Shown: positions 23,212 to 33,800 of the stretch, piece after piece
How positions within the stretch are numbered: the first letter of the stretch is position 1
How the letters are laid out: each line of letters starts with the position of its first letter
NCBI GenBank assembly: GCA_002946415.1
Contig: NJPS01000070.1
Span: forward strand, 1-64,000
DNA: 64,000 nucleotides
Source: Rutstroemia sp. NJR-2017a BVV2
Lineage: Eukaryota; Ascomycota; Leotiomycetes; Helotiales; Rutstroemiaceae
Direction of reading: 5' to 3'
Program-made: the position numbers and the translations under genes
Notes under the pieces: generated by a model
The model's database searches: none
What the model saw: the letters and a program-made list of their open reading frames with translations, nothing else
Told to the model about the DNA's origin: nothing

Positions 23212-23901
23212 CTACAGAAAAAACGCCAAGAAGGTTTGAGATAAGATTTCCCCACGTTCTTTAGCAACATCCCCTTTTAGAAGGTGTACTCTTCCACAAC
23301 AAATATAAAGCTTCTGCCAAGGCCGATTTTCATGTTGGCCAAGAACATTCTCTTGGAATTCTTTATGCAGTGCTTTTTGTTGAAGCATATCGACCAATAT
23401 ACGTGCATGTTTCACGGACAACAAGCATTTCTCGGGCGTCATCTTCGGCCGAAATCGACAGCCAAGAGTTCCAGAGTTGGGATCGAACTTTCTATCACAG
23501 CATTGAGATACCGCGGTCTTCGCTCCCCTCATCTTAAAGTTTGAGATGGTGGTTGGTTGGAATGGAGGATGATTTACTGGAAGAGGAAGTTCACATTGAT
23601 CTTCAACTGAACCTCCGTTTTGGCTGACATATCCGGCACTTCTATCTTCCTTGGCGTCCAAGTGTTGTCATCCAATTCGCTCCGGGTTGACAACGGCAGT
23701 ATGGTTACAAGCGAGATCTTCCCAATCACGATTCATTATGTTGTCGCGATATAGGATGAAATCGTGGATCTGCGGATAGCATGGGAAACAGGAAACCCAT
23801 AGATAACATGTCACCAACGCGCTACATCGAAGAGGAAGGCGAAATGTTTCGAACAGGTAGGAAACATTAATCTCATGACTGCATAGCTGCATCTCAACCA
23901 T
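23212..23901 (-). pseudogene. Possible decayed gene: long frame with one internal TGA
   Basis: The same minus-strand frame is open from 23901 to 23212 except for a single TGA at 23668-23670. The downstream part has several Cys (SQCCDRKFDP, LGCRFRPK, YICCGRV). No family is recognised and no intron removes the stop neatly. It could be a dead gene or chance. Confidence 0.25.
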
Positions 23902-24030
23902 ACTGGTAAATGGCTATCGAATTTCGGTCTATTACCTTCCTGTTCAGTTGTCAACCTTGGTCGGCAAGTGAGGAAGGAGATGAAGTTACAAGTTAATGGA
24001 TGGAATATATGCGAAATGAAGTTCTTCGGA

Positions 24031-24042
24031 TATATATATATA
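24031..24042 (+). promoter_or_regulatory. TATA element of the deuterolysin gene
   Basis: An ATATATATATA run about 98 bp before the ATG, followed by a CT-rich leader. Confidence 0.5.
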
Positions 24043-24139
24043 GTTGGATGTTCTCTCCTCAACTGGATCATCACACACGGTCAACTCAGTCTTCCTCGCA
24101 TTCTACTCTCTGGTATCAACTCTTGACAACTTCGACAAT

Positions 24140-25345
24140 ATGCAAACTTTCACCAAACTTCTGGCTGTTGCCAGCTTGCCCGTCATTGTCAGCTCTGCTG
24201 TTCTCGATATTTACAAGAGGTATGAGGCGGCGGCTCCAAAGTAGTTTTGAGTTCAACTAACACCATCTGCAACAGGGACAATGCTCTTGAGGTTACTTTG
24301 AAGGCTGTCGACAACGCTGTTGTTCACGCAACTGTCAAGAACGTCGGTGCCGAGGACTTGAACTTGTTGAAATACGGAACTCTTTTCGATTCAGCTCCAG
24401 TTCGAAAGATCATTGTTACTGAGTCTGGTCAGTAGTTTCCATCCAACTTCCCAGCCATAACCGTGCATTGTAATGAGAAAAGTCTAACTCCCTCCAACAG
24501 ACAACCTTGTTCCATTCACCGGTGTCCTCCGCTCAATCCAACGCACCGACCTCGTCCCCGAGAGTTTCGTCTCCCTGGCTGCTGGTGCCACTTTCGAAAC
24601 CACCATCAACACAGCCGAAGTGCACAACCTCAACAGCGCAACCTACAACTTCTTCGCTGAAGGCGCCATTCCCTTCGCCCCAGTCAACTCCACCGAGCTC
24701 ACCGGCGATGCCATCTACTTCAAATCCAACCTCATCACCCAGGAAGTCAACGGCGAAGCCGCAGCTGCCGTCAAATCCGCCGTCGAGACCTCCAAGACCG
24801 ACAAGCGCACCGTCCTCCAATCCGGCTGCTCCTCGACCCAAAGGTCGCAAACCACCCAAGCTCTCGCCTACGCCCGCCAACTAGCCCTTGCTGCCCAGAC
24901 CGCCGCTACCTCTGGCTCAGCCACCAAATTCAGCGAGTACTTCAAGACCACCTCCTCCTCCACCCGCTCCGTCGTCGCCGCCCGTCTCGGCGCTGTCGCC
25001 GCTCAAGCTGGCTCCCTCACCTCCGGCGCTACCAAGTACTACTGCACTGACGTCTACAACTACTGCGAGAGCAACGTCCTCGCCTACACCATCCCCTCCA
25101 CCAACGAGGTCGTCAACTGCCCATTATACTACAGTGCTCTCCCTGCTCTTAGCAGCACTTGCCATGCTCAGGACCGTGCTACCACCAGTCTTCACGAGTT
25201 CACTCACGCGCCGGGTACTTACTCTCCGGGAACTGCGGACAACGCTTATGGATACTCGGCTAGTGTTGCGTTGACTAGTGCGAGAGCTGTCTTGAACGCG
25301 GATAGTTATGCGCTTTATGCTAATGCTATCTATGTTGGGTGCTAG
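24140..25345 (+). CDS. Deuterolysin (M35 aspzincin metallopeptidase)
   Basis: Model: join(24140..24219,24276..24427,24501..25345), 358 aa, introns of 56 and 73 bp. Secreted zinc endopeptidase of the neutral protease 2 family. A signal peptide (MQTFTKLLAVASLPVIVSSA) is followed by a propeptide (about 21-180), a KR-type maturation site (KTDKRTV), then the catalytic domain. HEFTH at 309-313 supplies two His ligands and the general base. GTADNAYGY places the third ligand Asp at 324, the aspzincin hallmark. Paired Cys (TYYCTD..YNYCE.., INCP.., C-terminal GC) fit the conserved disulfides. It is neighbour to a protein resembling its own propeptide. Confidence 0.93.
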
Positions 25346-26462
25346 ATGCATTTTTGCGCTGGCTCAATTGTGGGGTTGCTGATTAGGGGGTAGGAGGATG
25401 CTGGTTGTGGATGAAATAGCTGGATGGGTGTGGATGTGGAGATGGCCTTGCTCTGTGGTATGCCAAAAGTTGTCAAGATAGTTAGCAGCATATGTACATG
25501 AAATCAGAACTGTTAAATTCCGTGCAAATTGATTTCGTTTTCTCCTTGCCCGTGCTAGCCCACTCAGCGCCGTGAATTGATCGTGCAGCTAAGTGATCTC
25601 GCGAGTCCCAATGTCTATGCCGCCGAGAGAAACGAGTAATTCTTCTAAGCAGTAGCAGAAGAACTATGTGATGCAATATCGATTCTAACTCGTAGTCTTA
25701 TAATAATTAACTTGGAACATCATTCAACTTTCCCGCATGTTCTCTTCTCTGCCCCCTTTTCTTCTTCTGTTCGGTCCCCCTCTCTCTATATCACTCACTC
25801 CCTACTACTCCCTAGAGGGATAACCGCTAACTTAATCGAACGGTCGAGTGCAGCCGTGCAAGGTAATCGTTCCTTTCCCTCCCCTTTAAGATCGCCAAAT
25901 CACATCTTCTCATTCTCTATTCTTCACACCCCACCCCTCACACCCCAGCACTAACTTCGCAGGCATGTACATTTGGTATAAATGTATGGGATATCGAAAG
26001 GGTTGGAAATGCAAGGTGGTGGATAGATGGGGGTACTGTAAATCTTACCTTACAGACTTCTTTATGAACAAGAGGACAGGCACACGCAGGAGATTTCGCC
26101 TCACACCCATCAGAATACTTCATTTCCAATTGCAAGGTTATATCCAACGACAGCCATGTCTGCTTGACTATTGCCGTGCTAATCACATATCACCTACTAT
26201 ACTACTATCTGCCCAGAAAAAGATGACTTAACGTTCTAGTCGCCTGACATCTATTCTTTATTGCCGAGTTACTGTAATCTAATATCTCTTCCCATCTCTA
26301 TCTTCGGCTATCTGCACAGTCGGCTCAAAACCAGAGCCGTGAGGCTGTGATGCACACGTATTGCACCTCCTCCGTTCCCGTTTATTCATCTCCCAGTGTA
26401 TATATCCAATCCAATCCAAAAAAACCCTATTCTTCCACCCCCTCCCTCACCCCTGCCTCCCC
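25346..26462. other. Intergenic, no supported gene
   Basis: Convergent 3' flanks of the deuterolysin and mitochondrial carrier genes. Only short unconvincing frames. Confidence 0.5.
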
Positions 26463-27730
26463 TCAAATCCCCAACCACCCCTTCCCCCTCTCATAAACAT
26501 AAAAGCTCACCGCCGCCATCGGCACCACCTTCACATACCCAATCGTCAGACCCACAAAAAAACCCCTCGCGCCCTTCTCCCTCCAAATCATCCCCGCCGT
26601 CTCCCCAATCAACAATCTCCGCCCATCCCCCACCGTCCCCCCCACCTGCATCCGCCTCCTAATCACCTCCAACGGATACGCGCTCGTCTGACTCACCAAC
26701 CCCGCCACACCCCCCGCTAGTAACTCCGCCCAACTCCTCAACGGCCTCGGTTTATCCTCTGCATAATGCTCCGGCTTCTCCAACGTCGTGTATTGCGCAA
26801 TCAGCGGATGCCGCAGCACATCACCCGCCGTGTCGTGCGTGAGAAAGGATATCCCCGCGTAGGGCAGCATGCCGAGGATCGTAGCCGAAAACCCGCGGTA
26901 GAAATTCGCAAGCCCGCTTTTCGGCACGATGGCCTGCACAGCCGCTTCCGTGGATGCAAGGACAGCGGGGGTTGATGCAGACGGGCGGGCTGCAGGGGGA
27001 GGCGGCACTTCATGGTAGATGCGCTTGCAGATGGCGCTGAGACTGGAGCGGGAGTCTTTCTTCGTTTCGAATGCGAGGCGCACGCGGATTACTTCGAGGG
27101 GGTAGGTGAAGAATACACTGGTCACGCCAGCTAAACTCCCACTTATGAGGCGGCGCCAGGGCGTCTCGTGTTCGGGGCCGCGAATAAATACTGCGCGGAT
27201 TTGTTCGTAGGCGAGGAATTTAATAGCTGCGTAGGGGAAGATTCTTAGGATGGTGGCGGAGTGTCCACGGAAGAGACCCCGCGTGCCGTCGTCTTTGTAT
27301 ATGAATTTCATGGCGGCGATGACGCCGGACCAGGACCCGGCGTATTTCGCAAACTGGGGGTTGCTGGCTTGGAAGAGGATTTTGACGCGGTCGAGAGGGG
27401 CGACGACGGTTTTGGCCTGGGGGGAGGGGTTCTTGTTAGCTAATTTGGTTCTTGCTTTGCTTCCTACATGGGATAATGAAAGGAGTGAAATTTACATACC
27501 GCCGACCCAGCTAATCCTCCTGCTAATCCACTTCTCCAGATATAATCCCAACTCTGTTTATTCCTATTCTTTTCCCGTCCTCTGCCTTGCGCGCCTTCTA
27601 ACACCGTTGGCCTCTCTCCTCCTCTACCTATCCTCCTTTCCCCCGCGCTTTCTCCTTCCCCATCCAATGCCCTCCTCTTCCGCGGCACTACCCCTTCCAT
27701 CTCTATATCTTTCCTCGACTCCATCGCCAT
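26463..27730 (-). CDS. leu5: Mitochondrial carrier, Leu5/SLC25A42-type (coenzyme A carrier family)
   Basis: Model: complement(join(26463..27416,27500..27730)), 394 aa, one intron of 83 bp (GTATGT..CAG). Inner-membrane carrier with three tandem repeats, each with the Px[DE]xx[RK] signature: PLDRVK, PLEVIRVR and PLEVIRRR. Repeat starts SGLAGGLAGSAAKT, SGSLAGVTSVF and AGGVAGLVSQT are visible. There are long hydrophilic N-terminal (about 60 residues, Arg/Lys/Glu-rich) and inter-repeat (proline/alanine-rich, about 130-160 of exon 2) extensions. The pattern best fits Leu5 and the Graves disease carrier group, which maintain CoA in the matrix. Substrate assignment is by resemblance only. Confidence 0.85.
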
Positions 27731-28734
27731 CTTCGAACTTATATTCCGAATTCTCCCCGCACCGCTTATTCCCAGCCAGCTAATACCTGTGTGTATGCCT
27801 TCTCTCTCGCGGTTCGTTCTTCTGTTCCTAATATATGTCCCCTCTCTCGCCCACTACATCATAGTCGGTATCTCAAACAGCCGCAAGCGATGACATTCGT
27901 TTCGTGGTTGGATCCTAGGGCGCAAACACTTATTGGCGTATCGATTGTGATCTGATCTTGTGCTCCCTCCAAAGTTCTAATCTTCTCCTTCTTATTTTGC
28001 GGGGGCGGAGAGAATGTGGAGAATGCAAGGGCTAGGATATCGGTAATAGAATTAATTCGAGAGGTGAAATTCCAAAATTCTTCAGATCATTACACACGAG
28101 ACCAGAATACAGTGAGTGAGATGCATACAGTAGCCGTGAAGCGTAACCGCAAACGTCATTTAGCGTTGATGACTCGGCTGTCGGGCATTCGGCAATATGG
28201 AAAAGTGATTTGCCATCGGATTATTCCCAAGTTTATATCTTCAGAATGGACAGCAGCTGCCTTTTTTGATTTTAAATAATCCGAATTGATCTTTCATTCA
28301 TGTCTTATATCTACGTCTTTCATTTTAGTTAGTATGATTCGTTTGCTCTCATATTCATGCGCACTACCAAATACCGAGCCTCGGCCGGCCATCATCGGCT
28401 TAAGATGTAAGCGGCATCAATCTTCAGCTGATTCGGTAGTGAACCAACAAGCTGTCCAAACATGCTTCATGGCAACTCTAGTCCACTGCTCAATACGTGA
28501 GTGGTAAAGACAACAATAATTTGGAGAGTCAATCCCATATGATACATCATGCCCTCGTCTCAAGAAAACTTTTTGATGCCCCACTACCGCAGGGTCAAAT
28601 CTGAACCAAACCATACCCATAGATACCAACCAGCCATCACACCAGATATACAATTCCTGAACTCCTACATCCTGTCATGACCCGGTCCATTTCATTTTTT
28701 TTATGTCAATCCAACCAGCCCATCCCATCTACCA
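27731..28734. other. Intergenic, no supported gene
   Basis: It lies between the carrier's 5' end and the Tsc1 3' end. C/T-rich near the carrier start, otherwise featureless. Confidence 0.5.
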
Positions 28735-31700
28735 TTATACAAATCCCCTAATACCCCTCAAACTCCCGCCCAATCCGGATCCTTTTTTCTTTGGTTTATC
28801 CTCCGCATCGCTGCTGCCATCCTTCTTGCCATTCTTATCTTTGTCTTTTTTAGGTTTAGATATGTTTTGCACGCCGCCTGTGACCACATTAGCAAGACTA
28901 GGACATTTTAGCAGGTCAGATAAAAGTAACTCACCACGACCGTATAATCTAATTTCGCTCTGTGGTTTCACTTTAGGTTTCCCCTGAACATCAAAGGAGT
29001 CTCTATCACTCGCCGAACTAGGTGCAACACCATCAGAATGCGAGGAGCTTGGAGGGCCAAAGGAGTTGGCATGGCCAAACCTATCTCCATACCCATGCAC
29101 CGGACTTCTCGTCTCGCTGCTGGGTGAAGTTGGTGATCTATGACCATACGTATCCAACTTGCGAGGAGAATAATTCGTAGCAGGATTAAGTTGGAACGGC
29201 GCACTGGATGAGATTCCCTCGTAGGTATTCAGATCAATTGGCATTGTATTCGCTTTGCGACGATGATCTCGTAACGGAATAAATGGCACCGGTGATCCAT
29301 CCGAGAGTAAATCTGACACACGATCTCCGGTTGATATTTCAAGGAACTCTTGTTGTAATTTAGCATATCGCTTGAGTAGATTTGAATGAGCTCTCTTCAA
29401 CTCGTCCGTTCGTTTGCGTGAGCCGACTAACGCTTCTTCAAACTTGAGCTGCTTTAGAGCGGATTCGTGTTGGCCTTCTTGTCTTTCGCCCCTTTGTTGA
29501 TCCAGCTCCGCAAGTCGCTGGTCGAATGTAGCCTGCAGCCTGCTAATCTCGGCATCCTTTGCAGCCAATTTTATATTCAGCATGTCGATCGTATTGTGTG
29601 CTTGTTCCTCGTCTTGTTTCGTTTGATCCATCTCGACTTCACGAGCTTCATACTTCCTTAACCGTGTAGTGAGCTCCTCCACTTCTCCACGTAATCTCCT
29701 CAATTCCTCATAATTTGACTCAACCAATTGTACCTTCTGAGAGGCGCTAATCACTTTTGCCTCTTCAGCAATAAGAAGTTTGCGCAAAGTCACAATATCA
29801 TGCTTTGAGGCAGCCAAATCCCGACGAAGCTGATCACCTTCAAGGATCCATTTTTTCTGTTCGTCCTTTAGCGTCCGTAATTTGGTTGTGAGGTCCGCTT
29901 CCCATTTTCTCGAATGATTACGACTCTTCTCAGACTCCTTTTTCATCTGAATGATTGTCCTTTTAGTATCTTCTAGCTTCGACCTCAAGATCCTGTTTGA
30001 ATTGATTAGATTTTGTGTCTCCGCCTCAACTCTAGCTTCACGAATCGCTTTTCGACGCAGCTGGCCAATGTGAGTAAGATGTTGTTGCTTGAGATAGCGC
30101 TCAAAATTCAAATCGTTCTTGAGCAACATAAGTTCTCTTTGGAGGTAAGCAAGCTTCGTAGAATCATTTGTGCCCGGCCTTATAGATGGGGAACGGGGTG
30201 CATGTGATCTAACAAGGGATTGCAGGTAAGAATCGACGTGAGAGCTGCTGTCATGGCCTTGATGACTAAGTGCAAGAGATTGTACGCTTTCATTGGTGAG
30301 AGTTTGGTAGAGACCCCTCGCCGATCCAGCTCTCTGAGAATTCAGCATTTCGTGCAATTGAGTGTGCGATGGAGAGGTGGCCAGATGAGCAGGTAACGTA
30401 GGACTACCAGGTTGGATCTCTGGTCTCATAACTGGTGAATCTATCATTGATGGTATAGATTGACTGGTGAATGAAGACCTCCTAAGTAAAGAGTTCCGTA
30501 AGCCTTCCGGTGATGCAACTGCAGTTGAAGTCGTGTATCTCCAACTTCCAGGTCGAGATTGATATGGTGTTACAGTATTCTGTTCGGCAAGGGGTTGTTC
30601 TGGTACATCAGGATTTGCATCGGCATGCGAGCCGAATTGTTGTGACCTTGGTAACGGAGTTTGATGAGTGTAACCAGGAATATATAGTGCCATGCATTCA
30701 GTAACAACATCTGAGGCTTCGCTTTTTACCCATCTATTCGTATCAGAAAGTTCTTGATCGATAGTCATCGAGAAGAAGTTCGGATGTAGTAGATGAACTT
30801 GTCTGAAAGGCTCTGATCTTTGTCGTATCTCCATTGGATCTACTTCGAGATCATCGGCGCCAGGAAAACCTTGATGTCTCAAAAACTTTTGGGGTTTTCG
30901 AATATAACTCATGAAGTTCATGGGGTAGAGACCGTAAAGAAATGTGTAGTAATGCAACAATTCCGGAACAGATACATCGTCATTGTCAAGTATTTGCGAT
31001 AATTTCGTCCATGAGTCTGAACTATGGGTACTCCTCTCGTCGGCATCATCAGCGGAAACGCCTTCTTCCAATTTGCGCTGCCTGTCCCAAAAGAGCATCC
31101 GGCTGTATATGTTGAAGAGAGCTGGTAAATGCTTGGAAAGCGAAGCTGGTATGTGTGGTAAGAACATGATCAGAGCTGTCATAGCAAGTGATACCACCCG
31201 AGTCGAAGTATCTATTTGTAGACATCGTAGAAGGTTCTCAAATAGGGGCGTTTGTAAAAGCTGATGTAGGCGAGGAGGTTGGTGTCTGATGAATTCGCAT
31301 AGTAATGAAAGCGTCAAGATGCGACTCTCTTTCTTCACGAAGAATTTGTTGATGGTAGTGAGGAAATCCTATTGATGGTCAGCGGCACATCCCAATTGCT
31401 ATACCAGAATCCGCACATACCTTCGGTCTCTTTCTCCCAAAAGTTATGAGGATGAGCTTCAGTTGGCTCGCCACAAACCTCTCCTTCTCATTGAAGTCAA
31501 CCGACCCCGATGAGTTCTTCGCAAGCCATATCGATAACAAGTTCTCTGCCACGGTATCCGAAGTGGTAACCGCATCATCGATATGTCCTTCATCTTCATC
31601 ATAGATCAAAATATCCAGCAGATTACTCCTCGCTTCGGCAGCCAGTCCTTTCTCCTCTCCAAGATGACCCAAGACCGGTATGCATAATTTATCCCACCAC

Positions 31701-32042
31701 TGTAGTAATCTTCCGGATCCTTTGATCGCAACTCTTAAGTATCTTAGTATACAGAGAAAGACAGCATAGCGGGAGGGGTTTTCGCGAACGTCCTTTTCGT
31801 ATATGGATAGTAATTCTTCTTGTAACTTCTGGGCGTCTGCCTCGTCATGGCTCGAATGTTTCTCTAAATAGTTTTGTATGATCTGAACAAGGTCGTCGGG
31901 GAGAGGGAGGGAGGTAGAGGTAGTAATGGCAGCAGTGATTGATTTCGAGAGATCCTTAAGTGAGCTGGAGAATTGTCAGAGGTTGATAAGAAGGCATGCA
32001 GGCAGGCCTGTTCAATGAGGGGTTACCATACCCAGAAGACAT
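28735..32042 (-). CDS. tsc1: Tsc1 (hamartin) homologue
   Basis: Model: complement(join(28735..31368,31421..31964,32032..32042)), 1062 aa. The first exon is only 11 nt (MSSG), with phase 2 closing exactly. Introns are 67 and 52 bp. Hamartin with Tsc2 forms the GTPase-activating complex that turns off Rheb and TORC1. The N-terminal helical hamartin domain covers about 1-420, with LLQWWDKLCIPVLGHL, EARSNLLDILIYDEDEG, ILTLSLLCEFIRHQPPRLHQLL and LLHPNFFSMTIDQELSDTNRW. A Ser-rich linker follows. A coiled coil of charged heptads lies at about 580-850 (DLNFERYLKQQHLTHIGQL, QMKKESEKSRN). The tail is low-complexity, Lys/Gly-rich. Length is right for the fungal protein. Confidence 0.9.
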
Positions 32043-33800
32043 GTTGACCTCCTCAAGATACACTAGGCACTCTTGCGGAGGTTGCTTGTGATGTAAGGTT
32101 TACCAAGCCTTTCTGTCATGCTCGTGCCTTGAAGCTCCGATCGCAGTATGGTAAGATACAGGAATACCGCTCGTCGCTCATGCGCATTCACGTCCAAGTG
32201 CGTCCGTCCGTTCTTCAATGCCTCGGTGGTTCGTCCGAATGGTTGTCGCAAAAACCAAAATCAATCATCAACACTTTTCTTCTTCCTCTCAGCCCGGGGC
32301 AAACATGAAATAAATCAAGAAAGTCTCCTCGGCAATCAATGGCTTACGGTCGATCATCTGCAAGAACCCTTCAAATACAGTATGTAGTATGTACAAGACA
32401 ATAAAAGTGGCTCCCTTCCTTATAATACTTCGATTGCGTCAAAGATTGTACAGTAGATTGTTCTGCTGTGGCTGACGTTGGAAAATGACCAAACTTGCCA
32501 TCCTTGTTTCTTTTTGTTCTTGGTGTGGTCAAAAGCAAGCAGGGCGACCAGGGCGAACAGGGCTCACGTTTTTTCGTGATTTTCCATAGGGAACACGGCG
32601 GAAGGAATATGATTTGCTTCCTGGCCTTTTTCGGTGATATGTTGTTATCGCCGAACGTCGTTATTTTACCCCAGCGGTTCGAGCAATATCAACCATTGAG
32701 TAATCAACTACATACATAAAGCAAATACTTCATTCCTCACTCCTGAAAAGCTTCACGAGCTGAAAATCCCACCCTACATATTGCAGGCCCTTCTTTTGCA
32801 AGGTAAATCCCAACGATAAATTTTTCCACACTAAAGAGCTCCGCCAACACGGTGAATGGAACGAGAGCAGAACCCATAGTGAAAAAATCGGCTCCAAGAT
32901 CCAATCACAATCCTTCAAGAAGATAGCAGAGAATCTCCAATCGCTTTTTTCCCCCTCGAGAACCCGAAGAGCCTTACACCGTGAACAAGTGTTGCAAAGC
33001 CCGAGACCCGCAAACGCAGAATATCTGCCAACGCGCACCGTGAAACTTCGGGCTGCCTGCCACGATTATCGTTCCGATGCCCAATGTATGTCGGGATCTA
33101 TACATGGCCGTAGCAGCCATTGTCCAAGCGGGCACCAACTACCATGAGCCAGTATTTTTTTTGCAGACCTGTTTCGCAATATAAGACCATACAAATGCCG
33201 ACAAGAAGCCACCAAGCATTGAGATCATAATTCCTACGGAAAGGAGTTGCCGAAGCAAGCACTCAAAGCTGACTTGGCCCGATAGCCGCGGCCCGTGGAG
33301 GACGAAGTCGTTACCCTAAAGACAGACTGGAAATTTTTCATAAGAGAGATGAGACAGCAGTGACAGGCTGTTAGTTTACTTTTAATGAGACTTTTGCTCG
33401 CTGTCGTACATTTTGAAAAAAGGTGGAATCCTTTGTTGTTCCGATAGCGATTTGATCTCCTATTCTGACTTGATGAAATAGTCTTGTTCCAGGATTAAGT
33501 TCGATTCCTCGCCCATACCTCGGAAATCTGCCGCTCTTGGAACAGAGAATTCTGGAAAACAAATCAGGAAAGTTTTCCTAAGTACCGATACGCCGAACCA
33601 AGTTCAACCAACACCCTACTTGTTGCATTGCGGCGTAGACCTCATAACTGTGGGACGTGCCATATATTTCCTTTCATATGAGTTAGATACATATTTGATA
33701 AGACGATGTAGTCTACGGATACAAGCTGCACAATAAACCACATCTTTATGTACTAAACCTACCTACCAGCCAGCTCTCCCAGACTGGTGTGTTAAAAGTG
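32043..33800. other. Intergenic, no supported gene
   Basis: Divergent promoter region of Tsc1 (minus) and the FAD oxidoreductase (plus). Only small frames lacking motifs. Confidence 0.5.
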
